From CAZTHK01 sp964613215 (lineage in GTDB: Bacteria; Krumholzibacteriota; Krumholzibacteriia; Krumholzibacteriales; CAZTHK01), in assembly GCA_964613215.1 (NCBI GenBank), contig CAZTHK010000014.1, forward strand, positions 1-64,000: a stretch of DNA of 64,000 nucleotides, written 5' to 3'. The notes under the pieces are model-generated. The model made no database searches, was not told the origin of the DNA, and worked only from the letters and a program-made list of their open reading frames with translations. Below are positions 26,249-33,491 of this stretch, in pieces (the stretch's first letter is position 1; each line of letters starts with the position of its first letter). The position numbers were made by a program, and so were the translations under genes.

Positions 26249-26301
26249 AAGGTTCTGAAAGGTAATATCTGGTTTTTCGTTTGAATAAAGGGGCCCGGCT
26301 G

Positions 26302-27651
26302 ATGACTGATTCTCTGATGATGAGTGTTTCCGGAGTGAGGGGGCTGGTAGGCGGGGATATGAATCCGGAGGTGGCTGCCCGTTTCTCCGCAGCTTTTGCC
26401 GGCACTATGGAGGGGGGATGCGTAGTGGTGGGAAGGGATACCCGTCCATCAGGAATCTACCTCTCCAGGGCGGTTATAACAGCTCTGCAGTTCTGCGGTT
26501 TCGATGTTATCGATCTGGGGATTGCAGCTACACCGACGGTGGAGATAATGGTAAGGGAGAGGGAGGCTTCGGGCGGGGTCATAGTTACCGCCAGCCATAA
26601 CGGGCCCGAATGGAATGCCCTCAAGCTGCTGAATGAAGGGGGGGAATTTCTGGACAGTAATACCATGAACACGGTGATAGAGAGAGCTACCGGTGGGGAA
26701 AGTCTGTTTGTGGATACCGGCAGGTACGGGGGGGCGGAAACAGACCCCGGCGGTGACCGGATTCACATTGGAAGGATAGTGAAACAGGAGATTATTGACC
26801 CTGAGGCAATAAAGGCAGCCGGTTTCCGGGTGGTGGTGGATTGTGTAAATGGGGCCGGCAGCAAAATAGCTCCCGCACTGCTGAGGGAACTGGGAGTGGA
26901 GGTGGTGGAGCTTTTCACCGATTTCGATTCGCCCTTTCCCCACGTTCCCGAACCCCGGCCGGAGAATCTTTACGATATCTCGGCTGCGGTGGTAAAACAT
27001 TCCGCCCATCTGGGATTTGCCTGCGACCCCGATGCCGACCGTCTGGTGCTGGTGGATGAGAGGGGGGAGGTATGCAGCGAAGAGCTTACCCTGGCTCTGG
27101 CTGCAGAGTGTGTGCTCAGAAGGAAGAAGGGACCGGTGGTGGCAAATTTATCATCCAGCAGATATATCGATCATATTGCAGAAAAGCACGGGGTGGAGGT
27201 ATACCGCTCCAAGGTGGGAGAGGCCAATGTCACCGCCATGATGAAGGAGGTAGGTGCGGTGGTGGGTGGAGAGGGTAACGGAGGAGTAATATATCCTCCT
27301 TTTCATTACGGCAGGGATGCCATGACCGGGATGGCCCTGATACTTCAGCTGCTTGCTGGTGAGAAGGCATCCCTCAGAGGGATGGTCTCCAGCATGCCCC
27401 CTTACAGTATTGTGAAGACCAAGATAACCTTTGAACAGGATCTCACCGGATATTACCATATATTAAAAAAATCATTTTCCGGGAGGGTAATCGACCTGGA
27501 TGGAATAAGAATTGATATGGAAGAAGGGTGGGTCCATATCCGGGAATCCAATACTGAGCCGGTGGTAAGGATTATTGCCGAATCCGAAAGGGAGGAGGAG
27601 GCCCGGGATATGGTAGAGAGGGCTGAACAGCTGTTGACCGGTGGTGAATAA
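26302..27651 (+). CDS. glmM: Phosphohexomutase (probable phosphoglucosamine mutase)
   Basis: A 449-aa alpha-D-phosphohexomutase. The phosphoserine loop is TASHNGPEWNALK (Ser near residue 96), the metal loop is CDPDADRLVL near 243, the sugar-binding loop is GEGNGGVIYPPFHYGRD near 327, and the phosphate-binding end has RESNTEPVVRIIAE. The family covers phosphoglucosamine, phosphomanno- and phosphoglucomutases. The next gene, glmS, makes the GlmM substrate, so GlmN-6-P to GlcN-1-P for UDP-GlcNAc is most likely. Sequence features are nearer the archaeal-type PMM/PGM branch than to E. coli GlmM. A TTG 21 nt upstream is in frame but lacks a ribosome site; AAAGGGG supports the ATG at 26302. Confidence 0.88.
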   Translation: MTDSLMMSVSGVRGLVGGDMNPEVAARFSAAFAGTMEGGCVVVGRDTRPSGIYLSRAVITALQFCGFDVIDLGIAATPTVEIMVREREASGGVIVTASHNGPEWNALKLLNEGGEFLDSNTMNTVIERATGGESLFVDTGRYGGAETDPGGDRIHIGRIVKQEIIDPEAIKAAGFRVVVDCVNGAGSKIAPALLRELGVEVVELFTDFDSPFPHVPEPRPENLYDISAAVVKHSAHLGFACDPDADRLVLVDERGEVCSEELTLALAAECVLRRKKGPVVANLSSSRYIDHIAEKHGVEVYRSKVGEANVTAMMKEVGAVVGGEGNGGVIYPPFHYGRDAMTGMALILQLLAGEKASLRGMVSSMPPYSIVKTKITFEQDLTGYYHILKKSFSGRVIDLDGIRIDMEEGWVHIRESNTEPVVRIIAESEREEEARDMVERAEQLLTGGE

Positions 27652-27668
27652 ATAATAGAGGAGTTCTA

Positions 27669-29501
27669 ATGTGTGGTATAATCGGATATATCGGAAAAAG
27701 TAATAATGTAGGGAATATATTGATAGAGGGGCTCAAGAGGCTGGAATACAGGGGATACGACTCGGCAGGAATATCCATCGTTCGTGATGGTAAAATGGTT
27801 TGGGAGAAGAATGCCGGTAAGATAGCCGCTCTGGAACAGAAACTTATTGACCGTGATATTTCCGGAAAATTGGGAATCGCCCATACCAGGTGGGCCACCC
27901 ACGGAGAACCAACCCGGACCAACGCCCATCCCCACTTCGACTGTAAAGGCGGAATAGCCCTGGTCCATAACGGTATTATCGAAAACTACCAGACATTGAA
28001 AAAGTCACTTATCTCGGAGGGACATAAGTTTGTCACCGATACGGATACAGAGGTGCTGGCGCACCTGATCGAAAGGTATTATCACGGTGATGATCTCGAA
28101 TATGCTGTTCAGGAAGCGCTCAAGATGGTTGACGGCACCTACGGCCTGCTGGTGGTATCGGTTTCGGAACCGGACAAGATTGTGGGAGCCCGCAACGGTT
28201 CCCCTGTGGTAGTGGGAGTGGGGGCGGGGGAATACTTCATAGCCAGTGATGTGGCGGCGATTCTTAAGCATACCGACCGGGTTATCTATCTGGAAGACCA
28301 GCAGATGATAGTTGCCAACAGGGATAATTTTGAGACCATGACCATAGAGAATGAATCGGTGGTTCATAATATTCAGAAGATCGACTGGGATCTGGAAATG
28401 ATAGAGAAGAGCGGTTTTCCTCATTTCATGCTCAAGGAGATATTCGAACAGCCCGAGACGATCAAGAATGCCATGAGGGGCAGGTTGATAAGGGGAACCG
28501 GTGAAGCCAAGCTGGGCGGGATTACCATGGCCGAAGATGAACTGAGAGATATCAGAAGGATTATTCTGATAGGTTGCGGAACCAGCTGGCATGCCGCCCT
28601 GATTGGCGAATATATGCTGGAGGAGAAGTGCAGGATACCGGTGGAGGTGGAGTATGCCAGCGAGTTTCGTTACCGGAATCCCATCATGGAGGATGGGACC
28701 CTGGTATTTGCCATAAGCCAGTCGGGTGAAACGGTGGATACTCTGGCTGCCCTGCGGGAGGCGGAAAATCGCAGCGCCCGCTGTATGGGGATCTGTAATG
28801 TGGTGGGAAGCACCATCGCCCGTGAATCCCACGGTGGTGTATATATACACGCCGGACCGGAAATAGGGGTTGCCTCTACCAAGGCTTTTACCTCTCAGAT
28901 AACCGTCCTCAGCCTGCTGGCGTTGAAGCTGGGAAGGATGAGAAACATATCCAGTGCCGAGGGTAAGGGGATAGTGGAAGCGCTGGAGAAGATACCTTCG
29001 CAGGCTTCTAACATTCTGGATGGAGACGGAGAGATCAAGGAGATAGCCAACAAGTACTGCCAGCATAATAATTTCCTCTACCTGGGAAGGGGGGCCAATT
29101 ACCCCGTAGCCCTGGAGGGAGCCCTGAAACTGAAGGAGATCTCATACGTTCATGCGGAAGGTTATCCCGCCGCCGAGATGAAACACGGGCCCATCGCCCT
29201 GATAGATGACAGTATGCCGGTGGTGTTCATATGTCCCCGGGACAGTGCCTATCAGAAGATAGTGGGTAACATAGCGGAGGTTAGAGCCAGAAAGGGAAAG
29301 ATCATCGCGGTAACCGACGAAGGGAATGATGAGATGGCGGATATGGCCGATCACGTTATTTATATTCCCAAGACCCTCGATTTTCTGTATCCCCTGCTGG
29401 CGGTAATACCACTTCAGTTGATTGCATATCATATTGCGGTATTGAGGGGTTGTGACGTGGATCAGCCCAGGAATCTGGCCAAGAGTGTTACGGTTGAGTA
29501 G
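27669..29501 (+). CDS. glmS: Glutamine-fructose-6-phosphate aminotransferase (isomerizing)
   Basis: Makes glucosamine-6-phosphate from fructose-6-phosphate and glutamine, the first step to UDP-GlcNAc. The 610 aa start with MCGIIGYIG, whose Cys is the glutaminase nucleophile after Met removal. The glutaminase domain (to about 225) has the TRWATHGEPTRTNAHPH element. Two SIS sugar-isomerase domains follow (CGTSWHAALIGEYML near 300; GANYPVALEGALKLKE near 475), and the chain ends in DQPRNLAKSVTVE, the conserved C-terminal lid. GAGGAG lies about 7 nt upstream. It is 17 bp after the glmM-like gene and clearly in its operon. No glmS ribozyme is expected or seen in this small gap. Confidence 0.97.
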   Translation: MCGIIGYIGKSNNVGNILIEGLKRLEYRGYDSAGISIVRDGKMVWEKNAGKIAALEQKLIDRDISGKLGIAHTRWATHGEPTRTNAHPHFDCKGGIALVHNGIIENYQTLKKSLISEGHKFVTDTDTEVLAHLIERYYHGDDLEYAVQEALKMVDGTYGLLVVSVSEPDKIVGARNGSPVVVGVGAGEYFIASDVAAILKHTDRVIYLEDQQMIVANRDNFETMTIENESVVHNIQKIDWDLEMIEKSGFPHFMLKEIFEQPETIKNAMRGRLIRGTGEAKLGGITMAEDELRDIRRIILIGCGTSWHAALIGEYMLEEKCRIPVEVEYASEFRYRNPIMEDGTLVFAISQSGETVDTLAALREAENRSARCMGICNVVGSTIARESHGGVYIHAGPEIGVASTKAFTSQITVLSLLALKLGRMRNISSAEGKGIVEALEKIPSQASNILDGDGEIKEIANKYCQHNNFLYLGRGANYPVALEGALKLKEISYVHAEGYPAAEMKHGPIALIDDSMPVVFICPRDSAYQKIVGNIAEVRARKGKIIAVTDEGNDEMADMADHVIYIPKTLDFLYPLLAVIPLQLIAYHIAVLRGCDVDQPRNLAKSVTVE

Positions 29502-29542
29502 AATAAAGCGGATCCCCGGATGGGGGAAAGAAGGAGGAATAT

Positions 29543-29926
29543 ATGAAGGAGGTTATCAGTACAGGGTCGGCTCCATCAGCAATCGGAGCATACAGCCAGG
29601 CTGTCCGGGCGGGTGAATTTCTGTTTATATCGGGACAACTGGGTATTGACCCTTCCACCGGTGAGATGGCTGGGGAGGGGATAGGTGATCAGGTGAGGAG
29701 GGCCCTGCTTAACATAGAGGCAATTCTGGAGGAGGGGGGCGCCTCCATGGAGGCGCTGGTTAAGACTACCGTGCTCCTCAAGTCGATTGATGATTTCAAG
29801 GTTGCCAACGAGGTATACGGAGAGTTTTTTGAACAGGATCCCCCCGCCCGGGCGGCATTCCAGGCAGCCGGACTGCCCCTGGATGCCCTGGTGGAGATAG
29901 AAGCTATCGCCCACCTGGGTGGATAA
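29543..29926 (+). CDS. ridA: RidA-family reactive enamine/imine deaminase
   Basis: A 127-aa RidA (YjgF/YER057c) protein that hydrolyses reactive enamines and imines from PLP enzymes. It has the family core AIGAYSQAVRAGEFLFISGQL, the VKTTVLL strand and PPARAAFQAAGLP with the substrate-binding Arg, plus the late Glu in VEIEAIA. AAGGAGG precedes the ATG. It is about 40 bp after glmS and likely in the same transcript, followed 22 bp later by the selenocysteine tRNA. Confidence 0.95.
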   Translation: MKEVISTGSAPSAIGAYSQAVRAGEFLFISGQLGIDPSTGEMAGEGIGDQVRRALLNIEAILEEGGASMEALVKTTVLLKSIDDFKVANEVYGEFFEQDPPARAAFQAAGLPLDALVEIEAIAHLGG

Positions 29927-29948
29927 CCCTGTCAGAGTGATCCATTGC

Positions 29949-30046
29949 GGGAATGGATGGGTTCTGGTGGACCCCGGGGACTTCAAATCCCTCTGCCGGA
30001 TGCTGAAACCATCCGGGGTGGGTTCGATTCCCACACATTCCCGCCA
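29949..30046 (+). tRNA. selC: Selenocysteine tRNA (anticodon TCA)
   Basis: A 98-nt tRNA with all tRNA-Sec hallmarks: anticodon loop CTTCAAA (TCA, reads UGA); a D-arm with a 6-bp stem (GGGTTC/GGACCC) and a 4-nt loop; a long variable arm with a 7-bp stem CCGGATG/CATCCGG; T-arm GTGGG-TTCGATT-CCCAC; discriminator G; and encoded CCA. The acceptor pairs GGGAATG with CATTCCC, and the eighth pair is a G-A mismatch, which is unusual. It shows that the organism has UGA-directed selenocysteine insertion, although no selA, selB, selD or recognisable selenoprotein gene is in this window. Confidence 0.97.
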
Positions 30047-30102
30047 GTTATTTGTTACGGGCTGATCAGAAAGAGGCTTTTTACTATCATGAGGTCAGGT
30101 TG

Positions 30103-30777
30103 GTGAAGGGGAGAAATTATTCTAAAATTCCAGAAATCGCCTTCAGGACAGGGCTGTTTTTTATGCTGGTGGCGGGGGTGGTGATTGCAGGGGGGAATGC
30201 CTCCGCCTGGTATAACGGTATCGATTCAACCCGGGCGGGAAGGGAGGAGGGCAGGGATACTCTGGCCGCCCCCTCTGCAGACAACCTGGTATCGCCCGGT
30301 CAGGAACTGGGGGTGAGTGAACTCAAGAATATACTTACCGATCAGACCGGAGGAATTCCGGAAACTCGGAGGAACTGGCACAACAGCAAGAATGCCAGGG
30401 TGGCCATGCTCTGTACCCTGTTGTTTCCCGGACTGGGCCAGATGTATAATGAGCGCCCGGTGAAAGCGGTGATAGCCTGCGGACTGGAGGTTTTCTACCT
30501 CCACCAGATACTCCGTAACCGCAGGCTTGCCATCAGGGAGAGGAAGGTGCGGGACAGCTACGACAAAAGCGCCCAACCCTACAGGTGGAGTGAACATGAC
30601 TGGTGGTACAATGAGTACAGGGAGAGATCGATCGACTGGGTATGGTGGTCATCCGGGCTGATGGTGGCACTGTTGATAGATTCCTATGTAGATGCCAAGC
30701 TTCATGATATGAATTTCAGCATCGAGAAATATTCCTCCGGGGGGGGTGGAGGAATCAGTTTGTCCTTTGATTTCTGA
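30103..30777 (+). CDS. DUF5683-family membrane protein
   Basis: A 224-aa protein of the DUF5683 family, found in FCB-type bacteria. After an N-terminal hydrophobic segment (TGLFFMLVAGVVIAGG) there is a variable region, then the family core MLCTLLFPGLGQMYNERPVKAVIACGLE, an aromatic middle (WSEHDWWYNEYRERS), a second hydrophobic helix (WWSSGLMVALLIDSYVDAKL) and a C-terminal strand. The role is unknown; a membrane or envelope function is inferred from the hydrophobic segments. A TTG at 30052, 5 nt after the tRNA, opens the frame, but the GTG at 30103 has a closer AGG ribosome site and gives a conventional signal or anchor. Confidence 0.75.
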   Translation: MKGRNYSKIPEIAFRTGLFFMLVAGVVIAGGNASAWYNGIDSTRAGREEGRDTLAAPSADNLVSPGQELGVSELKNILTDQTGGIPETRRNWHNSKNARVAMLCTLLFPGLGQMYNERPVKAVIACGLEVFYLHQILRNRRLAIRERKVRDSYDKSAQPYRWSEHDWWYNEYRERSIDWVWWSSGLMVALLIDSYVDAKLHDMNFSIEKYSSGGGGGISLSFDF

Positions 30778-30888
30778 TTAGTTATGTGCTGCCCGGCCAG
30801 TAGAGTTGTAATGAGTATGATGGATGTTTTTTTGAAACTTGTTATTGTAATATTAGTAATTGATGACTGATTCAGCAGGGAGACAGAT

Positions 30889-31500
30889 ATGACCAAGGGG
30901 AAAAAGGGTAAGATGGAGAAATCAAAGTTAAGGGAATATGCTGAGATAATTGTTACCTCGGTGGTACTGGCACTGATTGTGCGGGCACTGCTTATTCAGA
31001 GCTATCATATTCCATCGGAGTCGATGAAGGATACCCTGTTGAAGGGTGATTTTCTCTTTGCCAATAAGTTCATCTACGGAGCCAAGATACCCTTTATTGA
31101 TGCCCGCATGCCCAGGGTGAGGGATCCAAAACCGGGGGATGTGGTTATATTCAAGTTTCCCGGTGACGGCGAGACCGACTATATCAAAAGGTGTGTGGCA
31201 GTGGAGGGGCAATCGGTTGAGCTTAAGGGGAAGAACCTCTACGTGGATGGTAAGAAGGTGGAAGAGGATTACGCAAAATATGTAGGCGGAAATAATAAAA
31301 TGCGTGATTTCGGGCCGGTGGTGGTACCGGAGAGTCATATATTCGTGCTGGGTGATAACCGGGACAGGAGTTATGATTCCAGATACTGGGGACCCCTGGA
31401 TATGAAGTACATCCGGGGAAAGGCAATGTTTCTCTATTTTTCTGTTGATTATGACAGACACTGGTTGCGATTTGGAAGAATCGGCGATCTGATAAGATAA
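30889..31500 (+). CDS. lepB: Signal peptidase I
   Basis: Removes signal peptides from exported proteins at the outer face of the inner membrane. The 203 aa have one N-terminal membrane anchor (about 19-36), the catalytic Ser45 in IPSESM, the general-base Lys100 in DYIKRCVAVEG and the box E signature GDNRDRSYDSR near 155. The length is that of the compact, single-anchor type. GGGAG stands 8 nt before the ATG. It lies between the DUF5683 gene and hrcA with its own upstream AT-rich gap (TTGAAA and TAGTAA-like elements near 30834-30860). Confidence 0.96.
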   Translation: MTKGKKGKMEKSKLREYAEIIVTSVVLALIVRALLIQSYHIPSESMKDTLLKGDFLFANKFIYGAKIPFIDARMPRVRDPKPGDVVIFKFPGDGETDYIKRCVAVEGQSVELKGKNLYVDGKKVEEDYAKYVGGNNKMRDFGPVVVPESHIFVLGDNRDRSYDSRYWGPLDMKYIRGKAMFLYFSVDYDRHWLRFGRIGDLIR

Positions 31501-31582
31501 ACTGCCCTGCTCCGGGTGTCTTTATCCCGGTGATATTCTTTCAGGGGGCATCCTATTTGCATGTAAAAATATCCGGCTATTC

Positions 31583-31611
31583 TTGACATTTGTTCTGTGA
31601 ATATCTAAATT
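31583..31611 (+). promoter_or_regulatory. Heat-shock operon promoter (sigma70 type)
   Basis: TTGACA (31583-31588), 17 bp, TAAATT (31606-31611). Transcription would start near 31618, just ahead of the CIRCE-like operator. Confidence 0.75.
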
Positions 31612-31622
31612 TCAGCGAGGAT

Positions 31623-31649
31623 ATAGCAGACCTCAGCGTTGAGTGCCAA
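31623..31649 (+). promoter_or_regulatory. CIRCE-like HrcA operator
   Basis: ATAGCAGAC-N9-GAGTGCCAA, with the exact 9-9-9 CIRCE geometry. The right arm matches the consensus GAGTGCTAA at 8 of 9 positions and the left arm matches TTAGCACTC at 6 of 9. It lies between the promoter and the hrcA start codon and so would allow HrcA to repress its own operon. Confidence 0.7.
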
Positions 31650-31651
31650 AT

Positions 31652-32683
31652 ATGGAAAGTATGAACATAACAGACAGTTACGATTCCGAAATGCTCAAGA
31701 GGGTTATAGATCTATATATATCGACCGGTAAACCGGTAAGCTCCAGGGGGGTAAAGGATGCCTGCAACCTGGATGTGAGCAGTGCCAAGATCCGCATGAT
31801 CATGCATGAGCTCGAAGAGAAGGGGTTGCTTTATAAGCCCCATGTATCCTCGGGCAGAATACCAACGGATCTGGGGTACAGGGTGTATGTGAATGAGATA
31901 GAGGGGGAGAACTACCTCAGCGGCAGGTTGATAGAGATGATAGCCACCCGGCTGAGGCAGGACTGGTTTGATGTAAGAGAGGTTATGTCAAGGACTTCAC
32001 GCTTGCTCAGCGATCTTACCAGTTATATGGGATTGATAATGGGCAAGTTTTCTCCATCCCTCATCGTGGAGGGGGTAAAGATTTACCGGCGCGAGGGGAG
32101 AAGGGGGGTGGTGGTGCTCAAGCTGAAAAATCTGGATAAAAGGTTAATCTATATAGAATTTAACAGAAGATATTCACCATATGTTATCGATTACGCAGTG
32201 CAGATGATAAATGAGAATATCGTGGGTTACAGTATGGAGGAGGCGGTAAGAAGACTCAAATCCATAACGGGCAACAGGGTGGGTGATGAGAGTGAAATTA
32301 CAGATCTGGTTTCCCGGGAGCTGGATCAGCTCTTCAGTTCATCTGTAGACTTAATGTATCACTTTGAGAACAGCCTCGATGAGATTGCAACTATAGAACT
32401 TAACAACCCTGATACTTTGAAGAATCTGGTAAAGATCATGGGAGAGAGAGGACTTCTGGTGGACCTGATGAGAGGGAGGATGAGGAAGGAGCTGATGGTT
32501 ACCATAGGCAGCGAGAATAAGATAAAGGAGCTGGAAGATTTCTCCATAGTGACCAAGAGATTTACCACTCCGGCGGGAAATGGACTGCTGGGTGTATTGG
32601 GTCCCACCCGTATGAGCTATGGGATGGTTATGGAATTACTGCGTTGTTTCGCAGACCAGCTTACCATGTTCCGGATGAGGTAG
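31652..32683 (+). CDS. hrcA: Heat-inducible transcription repressor HrcA
   Basis: A 343-aa HrcA repressor that binds CIRCE operators and is helped to fold by GroEL. The N-terminal winged helix has YISTGKPVSSRGVKDA, SAKIRMIMHELEEKGLL and HVSSGRIPTDLGYRVYV, all family signatures. The rest is the GAF-like and dimerisation domain, ending with the typical GLLGVLGPTRMSYGMVM. The ATG at 31652 is chosen over a GTG at 31643, which lies inside the operator, and over ATG 31661; no strong ribosome site is seen. It is first in hrcA-grpE-dnaK-dnaJ. Confidence 0.95.
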   Translation: MESMNITDSYDSEMLKRVIDLYISTGKPVSSRGVKDACNLDVSSAKIRMIMHELEEKGLLYKPHVSSGRIPTDLGYRVYVNEIEGENYLSGRLIEMIATRLRQDWFDVREVMSRTSRLLSDLTSYMGLIMGKFSPSLIVEGVKIYRREGRRGVVVLKLKNLDKRLIYIEFNRRYSPYVIDYAVQMINENIVGYSMEEAVRRLKSITGNRVGDESEITDLVSRELDQLFSSSVDLMYHFENSLDEIATIELNNPDTLKNLVKIMGERGLLVDLMRGRMRKELMVTIGSENKIKELEDFSIVTKRFTTPAGNGLLGVLGPTRMSYGMVMELLRCFADQLTMFRMR

Positions 32684-32719
32684 AGAAAAGTTGAGCAAAT
32701 TTTAAGGGAGGACATAGTA

Positions 32720-33466
32720 TTGAGTAGCACGGATAGAAAGAATGGAAGTATGGATGAACCCGTTGAGGAGAGAGGACCGGAGGAGGGTGAAGAGAAAAAC
32801 GCGAAAAGCGAACAGGCCGGAGAGGTGCAGGTTGAAGGGGAGGGTGGTGTGAAAACACAGGCGGGTGGGGAATCTACTTCCGGAAAGACCGAAAGTGAAA
32901 AGAAAGATTATACCAAATTGAAAAAGGGGAAGATTATCGAACTTCTGGCAAAGAAGAACAGGATGCTGGAACAGCAGGAGGAACAGATAGAGAAAATCGC
33001 AGAAGATTTTAAAAAGAAGGAAGATAGACTGTTACGCCTGGCTGCTGAATTTGATAATTACAAGAAAAGAACCAGACGGGAATGGGAATTGCATAAAAAG
33101 AGGGCGGGATCAGATCTGGTACTGGATTTATTGCCGGTTCTGGATGATTTTGAAAGGGCTCTGGAAGCGTCAGGCGATACCGATGACAGATTTTATAAGG
33201 GGGTGGAGATGATCTGCCAGAGTATGGTAGAGACCCTCCAGCGGAAGGGATTGGAGAGGATAGATGCTCTGGGGCGGAAATTTGATCCCCAACTTCATGA
33301 GGCGATGGCAGAGGTAGAGAGTGAGGAAGTTGAACCGGGATGTGTGTCGAATGTGATCCAGGAGGGATATTTATTTCACGGTCAGCTTTTAAGGCCGGTT
33401 AAGGTGTTGGTAGCGAAAGAGAAAGAGGATGGCGAAGAGGAAGAGGGGGAAGGCGCCGGATTATAA
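32720..33466 (+). CDS. grpE: Nucleotide exchange factor GrpE
   Basis: The 248-aa GrpE releases ADP from DnaK. A highly charged, disordered N-terminal extension (about 1-70, rich in Glu, Lys and Gly) is followed by the long dimeric coiled coil (about 70-125, RLLRLAAEFDNYKKRTRRE) and the beta domain (DPQLHEAMAEVESEEVEPG and the HGQLLRPVKVLVAK end). The TTG start at 32720 has AGGGAGG 8 nt upstream. It lies 36 bp after hrcA and 25 bp before dnaK. Confidence 0.95.
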   Translation: MSSTDRKNGSMDEPVEERGPEEGEEKNAKSEQAGEVQVEGEGGVKTQAGGESTSGKTESEKKDYTKLKKGKIIELLAKKNRMLEQQEEQIEKIAEDFKKKEDRLLRLAAEFDNYKKRTRREWELHKKRAGSDLVLDLLPVLDDFERALEASGDTDDRFYKGVEMICQSMVETLQRKGLERIDALGRKFDPQLHEAMAEVESEEVEPGCVSNVIQEGYLFHGQLLRPVKVLVAKEKEDGEEEEGEGAGL

Positions 33467-33491
33467 TGCAGAATTAAGATAAGGGGATAAT

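Noticed and set aside
28005..29066. Long antisense frame (353 codons) opposite glmS
   Set aside because: Mirror of the glmS codon bias; no ribosome site or family feature.
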